Part shown: one piece after another, positions 19,998 through 30,185 of the stretch | How positions within the stretch are numbered: position 1 is the first letter of the stretch | Layout: the number at the start of each line of letters is the position of its first letter | Assembly: GCF_963678635.1 (NCBI RefSeq) | Contig: NC_087062.1 | Coordinates: forward strand, 51,680,028-51,744,027 | Direction: 5' to 3' | DNA from: Symsagittifera roscoffensis | Taxonomy: Eukaryota > Xenacoelomorpha > Acoela > Convolutidae | DNA length: 64,000 bases | Translations under genes and position numbers: made by a program | Notes under the pieces: generated by a model | Seen by the model: only the letters and a program-made list of their open reading frames with translations | Databases searched by the model: none | What the model was told of the DNA's origin: nothing

Positions 19998-20054
19998 TTC
20001 AAAAATGTTTTGTCTAAATTCTAATCTATTTTTGGTTAATTCTAAGCTATTAAG

Positions 20055-20082
20055 GTCTTGTTCGAGACTTATGCTCGCACCA
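20055..20082 (-). other. Primer binding site of element B
   Basis: On the minus strand TGGTGCGAGC begins 2 bases after the end of the 5' LTR, the usual place for a tRNA 3'-end complement; TGG would pair with the tRNA CCA. C has TGGTGCGACC at the same place. I could not identify the tRNA. Confidence 0.65.
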
Positions 20083-20084
20083 GA

Positions 20085-20494
20085 TGAGTTATAACCGATG
20101 GTCTTAACTCATAGAGTAATTTCGGATAGGGTACACCGTCTGCTCGTCACGCATCTTATTTTCGGCCATATAGATTCGTGCAACTTCTTAGTCTAATACC
20201 GATCCTAATCTTACTCTTATACTATTCTAGTCTCAGGTTGTTTAACTAGTCTCTGCTAGGCTCAATAGATCTAGGGTATACTGGTTTATTGCGGCTGCTG
20301 AAGTTCGCTTGGAGAGGCAACTAATTTCTAAGTTAAATTCAAATCTCTCTGGTGCTGAAATTACAAGTAATTTCAGCACTTACAAATAAGTGGGTTGTTA
20401 GTTAGATGGATCATGATTGGTTAATGTTAAATACTTTACAGTGGTAAAATATCTAATTTATCCAATCATAAAATGTAGTTTAGATCAGGTTCCA
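20085..20494 (-). repeat. 5' LTR of element B (410 bp)
   Basis: Pairs with 3551-3975. In element orientation it begins TGGAACCTGATC and ends TTATAACTCA. AATAAA (minus) lies at 20285-20290 and the 28 bp palindrome at 20352-20379. Confidence 0.9.
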
Positions 20495-20645
20495 GTACGG
20501 TCTATAATTTAGACAAACATTTTGTCAAAAATATTAACACAGTTCAGTCAAATCTAGCCTAAATATAATTTTTTATTTTCAGCTATTTATTTGATTGTTT
20601 TTGGACTGAAAACAACACCAAATTTTTCAAACAATCAAATTTACA
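20495..20645. other. Flank of element B; no gene seen
   Basis: AT-rich, no frame or repeat recognised. Confidence 0.4.
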
Positions 20646-21053
20646 TCAGCGCTTACCTAATGTCACTTTTTTGTGATTTTGTAAGTAGCATGAAAAAATT
20701 GAAATCAATCTCGATAAGCAAACCTATTTTCAAAGCAACATTGAAACAGCAGCCACAATAAAACATAGTTACTGCTCGTAAAACAGGGCGAAGTTCTAAC
20801 TGACAGTACTGCGAGTTAAAACGTTTATAGTTGAAAATTTATGAAATAATCAGCGCTTACCTAATGTCAATTTTTTGTGATTTTGTAAGTAGCATGAAAA
20901 AATTGAAATCAATCTCGATAAACAAACCTAGTTTCAAAGCAACATTGAAACAGCAGCCACAATAAAACATAGTTACTGCTCGTAAAACAGGGCGAAGTTC
21001 TAACTAACAGTACTGCGAGTTAAAACGTTTATAGTTGAAAATTTATGAAATAA
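20646..21053. repeat. Tandem duplication, 2 x 204 bp
   Basis: Unit 1 is 20646-20849 and unit 2 is 20850-21053; both start TCAGCGCTTACCTAATGTCA and differ at only a few bases. A diverged fragment of the same unit reappears at about 22722-22781. Confidence 0.92.
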
Positions 21054-21371
21054 TCTTTTGAGCATTTTCTAGATAAATTGATCGAAATTGCTTATCATAC
21101 AGTTGCATGCATATAATCTATAGAAAAATACTAGTCATACAAAATGTTCAAAATCTTTAATTTTTTCAAATAAAAACACGTTTTTCTGTTGTTCTGACAA
21201 GAATATCGGTAAACAGGGGTGTGAAGTACTGTATTGATGATAGATGTTTTAGTGTCGATAGGTTATCGCAATATATTGAACCCTTTCGGCTCTTTTCCAG
21301 TCCCCCTTTCAAACTGCCGAGTTTTATGTTTGTTGTACATGTTATTACGGCTAAATGAAGAACAAATCTCA

Positions 21372-22459
21372 CGCACTCAGTAAAAAGAGAAAATAATCGA
21401 TGATATTATAAGTATAATTGTACTTTTAGCAAAATTGTAATTAATTATAAGCTCCAAATTTGGATGTTTAAACCAATTTATAATCCATTATAATGATAAC
21501 ATTTTTCGTGACATTATAATAAATTATAATCAATTATAACTGATTTTAAATTTATCTGAAATCTCTTATAATTTCTTATAATCTCTTATAATCTCTTATA
21601 AACAATTATAATATATTATAATATATTATAATCGTTTTTTCTCTCAAATTATTATTTCACAAGAAAAACCAATTATAATGGAGTATAAATTAGCTATTCT
21701 GCATGAAAACACACTAAAAATCAGTCAGAATTGAGAATCAGTAAACCAGGGGCGGATCTAGGGTTTTCATGAGAGGGGGGTCTCCTAAACCCTATAAAGG
21801 TTCCATAGATTCCATGCTCTCCCAAGGCATTTAAAAAACCCTGTTTTGGTCAAATTTTACGCGCCGCCAAAAAAAGGGGCCAAAAAAAAGGCATTTTAAG
21901 GCTTTTTTGGAAGAATTTGACCGAAAAAAATCTTTTTTTCCGTCGCGCACCCCCTCAAAAGTAATAGGCTCCGTTAAAAAATTTTAGGGTCAGAAAGCCA
22001 AAAATGGATATCTCAAAATAATGGGGGGACCTCAAAATAGTTCCCCCCCTTAAGGGATTCGAGCCCCTGCCGACCCAAAAGATCTCCATATTCCCCCTCA
22101 CTATTTTGAGGTGCCCCTTCCTATATCCGCTGGGGGCTATAAGTAGAAAATTACAGTTTCTTTTAGTTCGGTAACCAACTGAAAATCACACAAAACAAAA
22201 CAAAACTGAAACGAAATGAAGCGATGACAATGTTTGGTGAATATTAATAGAATATAACCCATTATAATGGATTATAACTCAAGAAAATTTGAGGGAAAAA
22301 AACTTTCTTAACATAACCGAATAATGATTTTTATTGTTTCGAAAAATAGTAACATTATAATCAATTTATTATCGATTATAATCAATTCTTTTTGAAATCT
22401 ATGGAGACTGATTATAAAAATCCATTATAATCTATTATTTTTTCTTTTTACTGAGTGCG
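21372..22459. mobile_element. Non-autonomous element with terminal inverted repeats (about 1.09 kb)
   Basis: Left end CGCACTCAGTAAAAAGA is matched by the reverse complement at the right end (CTTTTTACTGAGTGCG at 22459). The interior is dense in TTATAAT words and has no coding capacity. I see no clear target duplication, so the superfamily is open. It contains a second nested repeat at 21747-22132. Confidence 0.6.
21747..22132. mobile_element. Nested hAT-like MITE (possible)
   Basis: Begins CAGGGGCGGATCTAG and ends CTATATCCGCTG. The ends are inverted apart from a 3-base gap, and CAGGGGCGGAT is a common hAT-type terminus. The expected 8 bp target duplication is not visible. The interior is G/C-homopolymer-rich, unlike its surroundings. 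Confidence 0.4.
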
Positions 22460-23468
22460 GGCTGTTTGCAGTTGTCGATTTTTTCACCACGTCAAAATTA
22501 TAATAATGTTAAATAAGCTTTTGAAAATTGAATTTGAAAGGGGGGAACTGGAAAAAGCCACCCTTTCGATAGATTATCCGATAATCGCAACTATCGAACC
22601 CCATATATTGAAGAAATGACAAAAAAACAAAGCCATGTTTTAGCTGACATAAAACGCACTGGTTAAGGTACTATCGAGCGCAACGGTTAACAGTTTTATT
22701 TTCTTTCGGCTTAAATATTGATCTCGATAAGCAAATCTATTTTCAAAACAACTTTGAATCAGCAGCCACAATAAAACACTAGTGGACAAAATATTGTAAC
22801 AAAAATCGTAAATTATCGTAAGTCATTGTAATTAAATATCATAAAATATCGAAGATTCCACTGGATAGATTTTCGCGATACTTGAAAGCTTGCCGCCGAT
22901 AGATATTTCGATGTTTTGTATCGCGATATATCGGATATACAATTATCGATTTCCCACGCTGTCGGTAAGTTGTCAAAAAATTGGGAACTATGAGAGAGAT
23001 TTGTTCACCGCAAACGATTAGTGTCTGGGAGAGTGTTTTTTTTACAATTGTGCAACTTAAAGTGTTCATGGCAATAAAAAAAGTCAATGAAAAGTCAGCG
23101 AAAATTCTTCAGATGTCAGTTTTAAACATTTTTAGCGCACTTTTCCCTGCCAAAAATTGAAAACTCAATTAGCTATTATTAGTTTTGTTCCATGAAATAC
23201 GCACTTGATTACTTTTGTAGATTAATTTCAATTCAAAAGTCAGCTTTCAAAGTTAACTCAAATACTTAAAAAAATATATTTTATTAATTCTTTGGTTGAT
23301 TTTAACGCCACATAACGCAACTGTTCCGAATGCCCTCGAGTCTAGCCACTTGATGAAGGCTTCCATAGGCGCTCAATAATCCATTATATTTGTGACAAAA
23401 GATACAATTATCAAACAAATCAGATCAAAACCGTTCGTGATACATTTTAATTAATGTTTTTATCAGTA
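22460..23468. other. Intergenic; fragment of the 204 bp unit, otherwise nothing seen
   Basis: About 60 bp at 22722-22781 match the 204 bp repeat unit of 20646-21053. The rest is AT-rich with no supported gene. Confidence 0.4.
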
Positions 23469-24203
23469 CAGTGCTGATTTAAATTAACCGGACAAAACGG
23501 GCTAAACTTGAAATTTAAAACGCGTTTTTCTCAAATTGGGTTGAGTTTAGGTGAAAAACCATGAGGACAAAACTTGCCTAAGAGTTTGGCAGAACTAATA
23601 TGTTGTAATTTTTTTTGCGAAATTCCCTCACGAAATTGTACCCCAAAAATGGGTTATTTAGGCTTTTCTTAGTTAATAAAAAATTACGCCCTAAATATCC
23701 AGTCAATCACAGACATAATTATATCAAAGTGAGCCCTTATGTAGCCCAACAAACTTTGAGAAGAATATATTCTCAAAAACATTGTATCATTTAATTTATT
23801 TTTGTTTGATAGACAAAAAAGGTCATTTTTACTATATAAAATACCTACTTTTGATTTAAAAACAATTTTCAAACGGTTTGCAATTTGTTTTGCAGAATAT
23901 ACCCTTTTTAAAGGTTGTTGGGCTGCGTAAGAGGCTCACTTTGATATAATTATGCCTGTGATTGACTGTGTATTTGCGGCGTAATTTTTTATTATCTAAG
24001 AAAAGCCAAAATAACCCATTTTTGAGGTAAAATTTCGGGCCCGAATTTCGCCAAAAAAATTAAACCAAGTTTTGCCTTCATGATTTTTGACCTTAAGTCA
24101 ACCCAATTTGAGAATTAAGTCAACCCAATTTCCCAATTTGAGAAAAACGCGTTTTAAATTTCAAGTTTGACGCGTTTAGTCCGGTTAATTTAAATCAGCA
24201 CTG
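23469..24203. mobile_element. Foldback MITE, Tc1/mariner-like (735 bp)
   Basis: Ends are CAGTGCTGATTTAAATTAAC and its inverse, and TA lies on both sides (23467-23468, 24204-24205), as for Tc1/mariner elements. The inverted arms extend for about 300 bp each with moderate divergence (compare GGTTAATTTAAATC and AAAACGCG blocks) around a loop of about 100 bp near 23760-23880. No transposase is encoded. Confidence 0.75.
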
Positions 24204-24449
24204 TATAGCCATCTTTAGTCATATATTTCATTTTTTTTGCCGACTGAGAAATGATCTCACCACAGTCGATATCACTTGGCGAAAAATATTGTTCAGTTTT
24301 GGTTGCTTTCGAAAAAAAAGACCAATTCATGTTTTGGTATTACTGCTTGAGTAGCTTCACTGATTAACCAAAAATTATATCGAACATTTTACTTTTCATA
24401 TTCAGCCAAACATTACGAGGCCAAACTGTGCACTGGATAGGAGCACAAT
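24204..24449. other. Intergenic, nothing recognised
   Basis: AT-rich, no supported frame. Confidence 0.4.
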
Positions 24450-24960
24450 TTTGTGTCTGTGTATTCCTGGATTCCAGAGACAAGTCTCAAAATATGTTCC
24501 AAAATGTAAGTGTATTCCACAAATTAAATTTCAGTGGATTCCGCATATATATACCTGTAACGTAAGTTTTGTCGGCACATTCGTTTTGTTGCGGATTCCG
24601 CAACAAGCAATTATAGCTAGTTGTTCTGGATTCCGCAACTGTAAGTGCATTCCGCAAAGTGTAAGTGGAATCCGCAAAATGTAAGTGTAATCGGCAAATG
24701 TAAGTGGAATCCGCAAAAATTGTATGCGGAATCCGCAAATGTAAGCGGATTCCACAAATTGTAAGTCGATTCCGCATTTTTTTTTATTGTTGAACTTGCA
24801 TATGAACAATTAAAAATAGAGGTGGATAACTTGATTTGTTATCTATAGGAACGCGCAATTTGAACGCAAAAGGACCTATCCATTTGTCAGCGGAATCCAC
24901 AAACGAATCTTACAACATTAGTTAACTATGCGGATGTCAGATCTTTCGTTTTAGTTTGAA
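24450..24960. repeat. Degenerate minisatellite of GTAAGTGGATTCCGCAAA units
   Basis: Between about 24500 and 24780 the words TGTAAGTG, GGATTCCGCAA and GCGGAATCCGC recur every 18-22 bp. The same words occur in the dispersed repeats at 38205-39000 and 63220-64000, and the tail (AATCCACAAACGAATCTTA, about 24892) also matches those, so this is a third, diverged family member. Frames across it are repeat translations. Confidence 0.6.
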
Positions 24961-24999
24961 ATGGGTTCGAAATGGCAGCTCGTGTTTGAAATGGGGGCA

Positions 25000-25200
25000 G
25001 TTGAGTCTCTCATCAGTATTTGAGATGAGAAGATGACTTAGTTGGTTCAGAGATTATCATCGCATTCATCAGTATTTGTGATGAGATGGTTCAGTTGGTT
25101 CAGCAATTATCATCGCACTCATCGGTACTTGAGATGAGATGGTTCAGTATTTAAGACGAGTACTTGAGATGAGATGGTTCATTTTAGAGACGAGATAAAG
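25000..25200. repeat. Degenerate tandem repeat, TTGAGATGAGATGGTTCA units
   Basis: Four or five irregular copies of a 40-80 bp unit containing CATCAGTATTTGAGATGAGA and GGTTCAG. Confidence 0.55.
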
Positions 25201-25718
25201 GACGACTCGGTTGTATTTTTTGAAAGTTGAGCTGAAATGTCCTCTGAAAACTGGATTAAAAATTCTCGTTTAATTAAACCTGAAAAGAAAAACTTATACA
25301 AGCGTTATTTAAAAATTACAGAACGAAAATTAAAATATTGTTTTTATATATTGTTGAGCAACTGGATCAATTTTTATGTTCTTTCTTAATCTTTTTCCTC
25401 GAAATCTCCACTTTCGACGAAGCGCCTTTGTTGTCTTAATGGCTCACTATGGTACTCGTACTATAGTGTGTTAGTTGAAATTTTCTCCAGATAAAATATG
25501 CGTTTACCTCTCTTATTAAATTTTTTTTCTCTTTCCACATTTGTACTCAAATAGTTTGATGTGTTTCAATTCTGATGTTTAAGCGTGTTTAAAATAAGAG
25601 CTTTCAGAAAATCAAGTGGAAGATCTTTTTCTGGACAAACGAAGGGTGTAAAACTTTTGAACTGCAGACTCGAAAGGAATCATTTATTTCGTCGGCTGAA
25701 GAGTGCGAAGAATAACAG
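25201..25718. other. Intergenic, nothing firmly recognised
   Basis: AT-rich to about 25600; the last 100 bp may be intron or exon sequence upstream of the candidate exon at 25719. Confidence 0.35.
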
Positions 25719-25910
25719 CATCGAATGGTTCTCTCAGACACTGCTTCAACCAATCTCCCAGGCATCATCTCGTTTTTAGTGAAGAACATTGCAGTTGGAA
25801 TGATTGCAAGCACTTCTGGACCTGGGATGCCCGGCTTCCAAGGCAGTTTTAAGTTCGCAGACGCAGACGACGGCTTGCAGAAATGGAATTTGGTACTTTC
25901 GCCATCTAAG
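25719..25910 (+). CDS. Candidate internal exon, unidentified protein
   Basis: 192 bp (64 codons), preceded by AACAG and followed by AAG|GTGAGC, both good splice sites. The frame reads smoothly (LPGIISFLVKNIAVGM, STSGPGMPGFQGSFKFADAD) and has higher GC than its surroundings. I do not recognise the protein. No neighbouring exon is identified, so this may be a gene fragment. A longer minus-strand frame over the same bases looks less protein-like. Confidence 0.35.
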
Positions 25911-27289
25911 GTGAGCCAAATTTGAATTGACGGAACAAATTTGTACAGCTGATACTGACACAATGTAACGTGAAATTTAGTGTTGAAGCTAAGTGCAAGC
26001 TCTTTCATCAAAAACTCATAACCGTAGCAACTTTTGTTACAAAAATGGACCACATTATTTTGATATGAACAGAGCCATGCGGACACAGCTTGAAAAATGA
26101 CTGAAAGACAGCTCTCCCTACAACGTATGAACTTGGAATCTGTTTTGCAAAAGGTTGTGTCGATGTAAATATTATCAAAAAAATGAACAGCTGCTTCTTG
26201 TAAATTGTCGAAAAGATGATTGATTCGCTTCGTATGACCAAATTGCCATCTGAAATTACCAGTTAAAAGAACAAATTTTTCTTTGGAAACTACTAAGAAC
26301 ATTACTGAACCTGGACAGTGACCTGCAGGAATAAGAGTGACAGTTTGGGTATGAATCTAGTCTCCTTCCAATGAAACATTCAATCTTATCTCATTATCTG
26401 AATCCAGAGGTATTATATATGGAGTTAAGTGAACATAAAGCGGCAATGCACTCAACAAAGCAGCCGAATTTTTATGACAATAAATTTAAAAATTATAGTT
26501 TTTTAATCTATCGAAGAGCTCAGGCTCATTAATGCCCACCATGTTATCTGTATGACAGTGCGAAAGAAAAGAAACCGTAAATTTGAGGTTCTCACTATTG
26601 AAGCGATCATTTGAAACCCCAGGAAATTCATATTATTGGACCGGCAAATTCTGACATAATCATAGAAGGAAAAAGGAGGTATGAACAGTGAGTTAATAAA
26701 ATGAGGATTGAAGATAAATTTCTATAGTGTTTAAGAAAGGAGAAGACCACCACGTTTTGATCGTCATGAGCCTGTTTTGAGTGTAAGCATCTACCTTTGG
26801 TTAATTTATACAGCTAAACTTTTTATCATTTGGGCGCTTAATTAAAATTACACGAGTGGATTCGGAAAACAATTACAATTAGATTCAGTAGAGCAAATTC
26901 TCTCAAATCAAAAAAACAAATTTGGGATTTTAATTCCACTAACTACAAAAACTGAACAGTTTAAATGATATGAGCACCAATTTAGAAGATTTCACATCAG
27001 GAAGCACAGTTGGAAGAACAATCTTGGAAGGCAGTTTTGGCATATAAAACTAACTAACCAAAAATTTTTAATAGACTTCTGTACTGATGTAACTATGTGA
27101 CCGGCAAATGATGATGAGGCGCCCGATACTGAGGCATACTGCACTAAATTAGGCAAACTGTGGCAAATTGTGAGTCATACTGCGACCCGACATTTGAACT
27201 AAAAAACAACTGGAAGCTTAGATGGCTGATGACTGGCTTTTTGACTGGATTTGTGACGGCATTTGCTTGGCACCAAAATACTGAGGGCG
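25911..27289. other. Intergenic, no gene supported
   Basis: AT-rich; a minus-strand open frame extends to 26302 but has no domain or splice context. Around 27100-27290 short words (GAGGCATACTG, CTGTGGCAAA) begin to recur, leading into the satellite. Confidence 0.4.
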
Positions 27290-28285
27290 ATTAAAAAAGG
27301 CAGTTTGCTAATAAACTAGTCATAAAAACTTCTAATAAAAAATTTTGAGATTTGAGATTTTGAAAGTAATAAGTGAGGCATACTGTAGCGTTCTATCCGT
27401 AGAGCATACTGAAGGGTACGAGCGCTAATGAGTGACGGCTGAAAAACAGTTTTCTAACAAACTAGTCACAAAAAAATTTAATAATATATTTTGAGATTTC
27501 ATATTTTGAAACTTACTGATAATACTGTCGGGCGGTTAAGTTGGGCCCTTTTTAAATGGCGGCTTGTAGTGGCATAAGGGCGACTTGTAGTGGCTTGTAG
27601 TGGCATGGTGACTGTTGAGTGACGGCTAAAAAACAGTTTTCTAATAAACTAGTCAAAAACCATTTTTTTTAATGTATTTTGAGATTTGAGATTTTGAAAC
27701 ATACTGACAAAACTGTCGGGCGGTTGATTTGGGCCCTTTATATGTAATGGGTTCTAGTGGCATAAGGGCAACAGGTAGTAGCATGGTGGCATGGTGGCAT
27801 TTTGAGTGAAACTAAAAAAACAGTTTTCTAATAAACTAGTCAAAAACCATTTTTGTAATATATTTTGAGATTTGACATTTTGAAACTTACTGACAATACT
27901 GTCGGGCGGTTGAGTTGGGACCATTACAAGTAGCGGCTTGTAGTGGCATAAGTGCGACTTGTAGTGGCTTGTAGTGGCATGATTTTAGTGGCTTGTTGTG
28001 GCTTGTAGTGGCATGTTGAATGATGGCTATAAAAACAGTTTTCTAATAAACTTGTCAAAAACCAAATTAGTATTATATTTTGAGATTTGAGATTTTGAAA
28101 CTTACTGATAATAGTGTCGGGCGGTTCAGTTTGGCCCTTTATAAGAAAAAATTTGCAGTGGCATAAGGGCGACATTTAGGGGAATGGTGGCATGGTGGTA
28201 TGTTGATTGACGGCTAAAAAAAAAACAGTTTTCTAATAAACTAGTCAAAAACCATATTAGTAATATATTTTGAGATTTTGAAAAT
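27290..28285. repeat. Satellite-like tandem array, 5-6 units of about 150-220 bp
   Basis: Each unit contains CAGTTTTCTAATAAACTAGTCA, TTTTGAGATTTGAGATTTTGAAACTTACTGA and ACTGTCGGGCGGTT, then a variable run of TTGTAGTGGCATAAGGGCGA words. Starts are near 27297, 27446, 27630, 27815, 28037 and 28225. The sub-repeat GGCTTGTAGTGGCAT varies in number, giving the length differences. Confidence 0.85.
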
Positions 28286-28309
28286 TTACGACGAGGGGCC
28301 GACCCCAGG

Positions 28310-28727
28310 TTGGGATGACCCAGCGGTTCTGTCGCGTCCTCGGCCTCGAGCCCGGCCTAGCAGATTTGCAGACTTGGCGACTGACGGCGCTGCTGGTCCG
28401 CGACTGCGCCCCAGCCCTGCACCCCAGCACAATTATAGGGCCGAGTGTCGTCATCATTGTCGCTGTATATGTCGACGATTCGGCCATCCCAGGCCACAGC
28501 GTGCCCGTGACCGCGACCTCGCACGTAGGAGAACTCAAGAGAACCCAAGGCAGTGCTCTCCTCCTCGTCACTGCCAGAGAGCAGATTAAAGTCGGAGAAT
28601 CTCCCCAGCTGCTCCAGTTCCGACTACGAGTCCGAGTCACGGTAGGGCACCACTGTCTCCACCTCTATCTGGTCGCCTGCCTCCTCATCGTCATCCTCAT
28701 TTGTCTCCTCGTCCGTGTCAGAGGAAC
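28310..28727 (-). pseudogene. Acidic exon of the JmjC-like gene (3' part), with in-frame stop
   Basis: GC-rich block. Behind a TTTTTTAG acceptor the minus strand reads SSSDTDEETNEDDDEEAGDQ, an acidic stretch typical of chromatin proteins, then a TAG, then continues open in frame (SDFNLLSGSDEEESTALGS). The stop suggests decay, or that the exon ends earlier. It lies directly downstream of the JmjC exon. The plus-strand frame here looks like a shadow. Confidence 0.35.
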
Positions 28728-28747
28728 TAAAAAATTTAAAACAATTA

Positions 28748-28797
28748 GGGTGTCAGAAAGTTGTTTCGCTCCGGCAGAACAACTTTCTGACACCCTC
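28748..28797. repeat. Perfect inverted repeat, 18 bp arms
   Basis: GGGTGTCAGAAAGTTGTT and its reverse complement AACAACTTTCTGACACCC around a 12-base loop. The base pairs are perfect although surrounding sequence is decayed. On the minus strand it spans a frame reading KVVLPERNNFLTP. Confidence 0.75.
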
Positions 28798-28992
28798 CAG
28801 CATCACAGCGAGGCTCATGCCCGGGAAACATCGGTTTCCAACCCAGAGATTGCTGCATCAAACGTTCCTGGAATATCTGATTTTTGTGGACCGACGGGCC
28901 ATCAATTAAAATGTTTTGCAGCCTAAAAAAGAACAAAATGGAACATATTTCTATATTTCGTTGAAAAAATTGTGCACCAAACTTTGTTTAAC

Positions 28993-29281
28993 CTTTCACT
29001 AAAATGTACATCACAGATGCGCCGGAGAAATCCTGATGAAATGGTGTTATTGCAACAGCCTGCGATAACAGCAAGTAGCTTGACTCCTTCGTCGGTACTT
29101 CTGTCTTCTCCAACGTCTTTTTATGTTTGGGTCCCAACGACACATCCTTGACTGCTTTTGGGACAGAGAACTTCGTGGCGGCCGACAAGGATTCATCAGC
29201 ATCAATGATGTTCCAGAACATTGGCGGCATTGATTGGAACAAAGTTTGAACATCAGCTGGCTTAATTGATCGTATATATTC
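28993..29281 (-). pseudogene. JmjC-domain exon (KDM2/KDM7-like histone demethylase remnant)
   Basis: The minus-strand frame enters from a CAATCCTAG acceptor and ends SYLLLSQAVAITPFHQDFSG followed by ASVMYILVKG at a weak GTTAAA donor. This aligns with the start of the KDM2/PHF8 JmjC fold, where Y-x-L-x-S precedes T-x-FHxDFGGTSVWYHVLKG; the iron-binding His and Asp of HxD are both present. The second iron-binding His of the fold is not found downstream. The upstream exon (29366-29576) does not join in phase through the obvious splice sites. Known family members remove methyl groups from histone lysines; this copy is probably a pseudogene. Confidence 0.65.
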
Positions 29282-29365
29282 CTAGGATTGACTACAAATG
29301 TGAGGTTAAACTTATTTAAAAACTGAACTCTTATTAGGAGTCTTATTACTTTACAAACTGGTTAC

Positions 29366-29576
29366 CTTTTCCTTCGTCAATCAAATTTTCCCTATACATT
29401 CGCCTGTCAAACTGGCAACTATCTGCAGGCCCTGATTGTTGGCTTGCAAACCCCTGGATGGACTTAGCCGATGGAACTAACAATGCTTCTTGTTGGTCAA
29501 TAAACCAGTCTGACTGGATGCAGTTGACAAGATCAATCGCAGGCATGCACTGTATTAGATTTGAGGTAGTCATGAT
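29366..29576 (-). pseudogene. Exon M2 of the JmjC-like gene (duplicate copy)
   Basis: Bounded by TTAG|ATCATG and AAAAG|GTAACC. Reads SNLIQCMPAIDLVNCIQSDW and then SAKSIQGFASQQ. Closely related to exon M1 (30186-30436); the two belong to a tandem duplication of about 820 bp. Intron to the JmjC exon is 29282-29365 (84 bp). Confidence 0.5.
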
Positions 29577-29779
29577 CTAAGAAAATACCCAAAAAAGATG
29601 ATCGAAAAATAATTATAACGAGTTTGAGCTAATTTTAGTTTCAGATGCTTCCTTTCCAAAGTCTCTCTCTTAGTTCGCCCTAGTCACTTGAAGTAACATG
29701 TCATTCTGACTGGCACTCGTGCTAAAAGAGCTGCCTAAAACCACGGCAAATCTCGCGGTTTTTTCCTCAGAGTTTCTGG

Positions 29780-30101
29780 TTACTGCCGCACCAGAGAAAG
29801 TCGTTGATCTGTCCTCAGATCTGCGTCAACCAGATGAAGTGGCGAAATAGAGCCCGGTAGAGGAAAGGGCGAAACGAACTCTGGTACAATAGGAAGTGGA
29901 TCTGGACCCAGACACGATCCATTCGGTACCTCGGGAAGTGGTACCATCCTAATTGGCGCAGCTGGCGCACCGATGGGCAATTTGGCGCACCAATGGGTGA
30001 CTTCCGAGGTATGTTCTTCGATAGTACTTGTCACTTCTGGAGCAGTAACTGTAGTAGCAACTGTTACTGACACCCTCCATTTTGAACCTTTTGATATATT
30101 C
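29780..30101 (-). pseudogene. Exon P2 of the JmjC-like gene (duplicate copy), frameshifted
   Basis: Acceptor CAATCCTAG at 30102. Reads VTAPEVTSTIEEHTSEV and VPEFVSPFPLPGSISPLHLV, then an indel relative to P1 puts a stop after SLVRQ. In another frame the match to P1 resumes (FAVVLGSSFSTSASQ) to about 29680. Pro/Thr-rich, no domain recognised. Confidence 0.45.
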
Positions 30102-30185
30102 CTAGGATTGAACACAAATGTGAGGTTAAACCTATTTGAAAACTGGAGTCTTATTGGGATTCTAATTTCTTTACGAACTGATTAC

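Larger units (their letters stand above)
18838..20054 (-). other. 5' leader of element B
   Basis: 1.2 kb between primer site and the first large ORF. It contains a 7 bp-arm hairpin (19334-19349) and two copies of a GATCCAAGGATAAGCCTTGATGATC-like hairpin unit (19354-19375, 19415-19440), all kept in C. It also contains a conserved small ORF (19764-19997). Leaders usually carry dimerisation and packaging signals; these hairpins are candidates. Confidence 0.55.
3551..20494 (-). mobile_element. LTR retroelement B, full-length, 16.9 kb, with envelope-like and extra ORFs
   Basis: Bounded by LTRs of 425 bp (3551-3975) and 410 bp (20085-20494), both TG...CA. Flanking 4-mers are GCAC (3547-3550) and GTAC (20495-20498), a possible 4 bp target duplication with one change. 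RT, RNase H and integrase occur in Ty3/Gypsy order. At nearly 17 kb it is well above the 5-9 kb usual for Gypsy elements, because of a long leader, an extra 5' ORF, a large Gag and a post-integrase cassette of about 5 kb. The pol and glycoprotein frames are broken, so the copy is not autonomous. Confidence 0.92.

Noticed and set aside
20053-20082. Possible tRNA gene 3' end (TTCGAGAC...GCACCA)
   Set aside because: The T-stem does not pair and no 5' half exists; it is the primer binding site region of element B.
21372-22459. Polinton/Maverick or large DNA transposon ends
   Set aside because: No coding capacity, too short, and no 6 bp target duplication.
24487-24809. Two 92-96 codon minus-strand frames
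   Set aside because: Translations of the GGATTCCGCAA minisatellite.
25604-26302. 232-codon minus-strand frame
   Set aside because: No domain or supporting splice context; the plus strand over part of it has a better exon signal. Probably chance.
27290-28285. CRISPR-like array
   Set aside because: Units are 150-220 bp, contiguous and degenerate, without spacers, in an animal genome.
28315-28926. 203-codon plus-strand frame
   Set aside because: It mirrors the acidic minus-strand exon and crosses the perfect inverted repeat; the minus strand has chromatin-protein-like composition and a splice acceptor.
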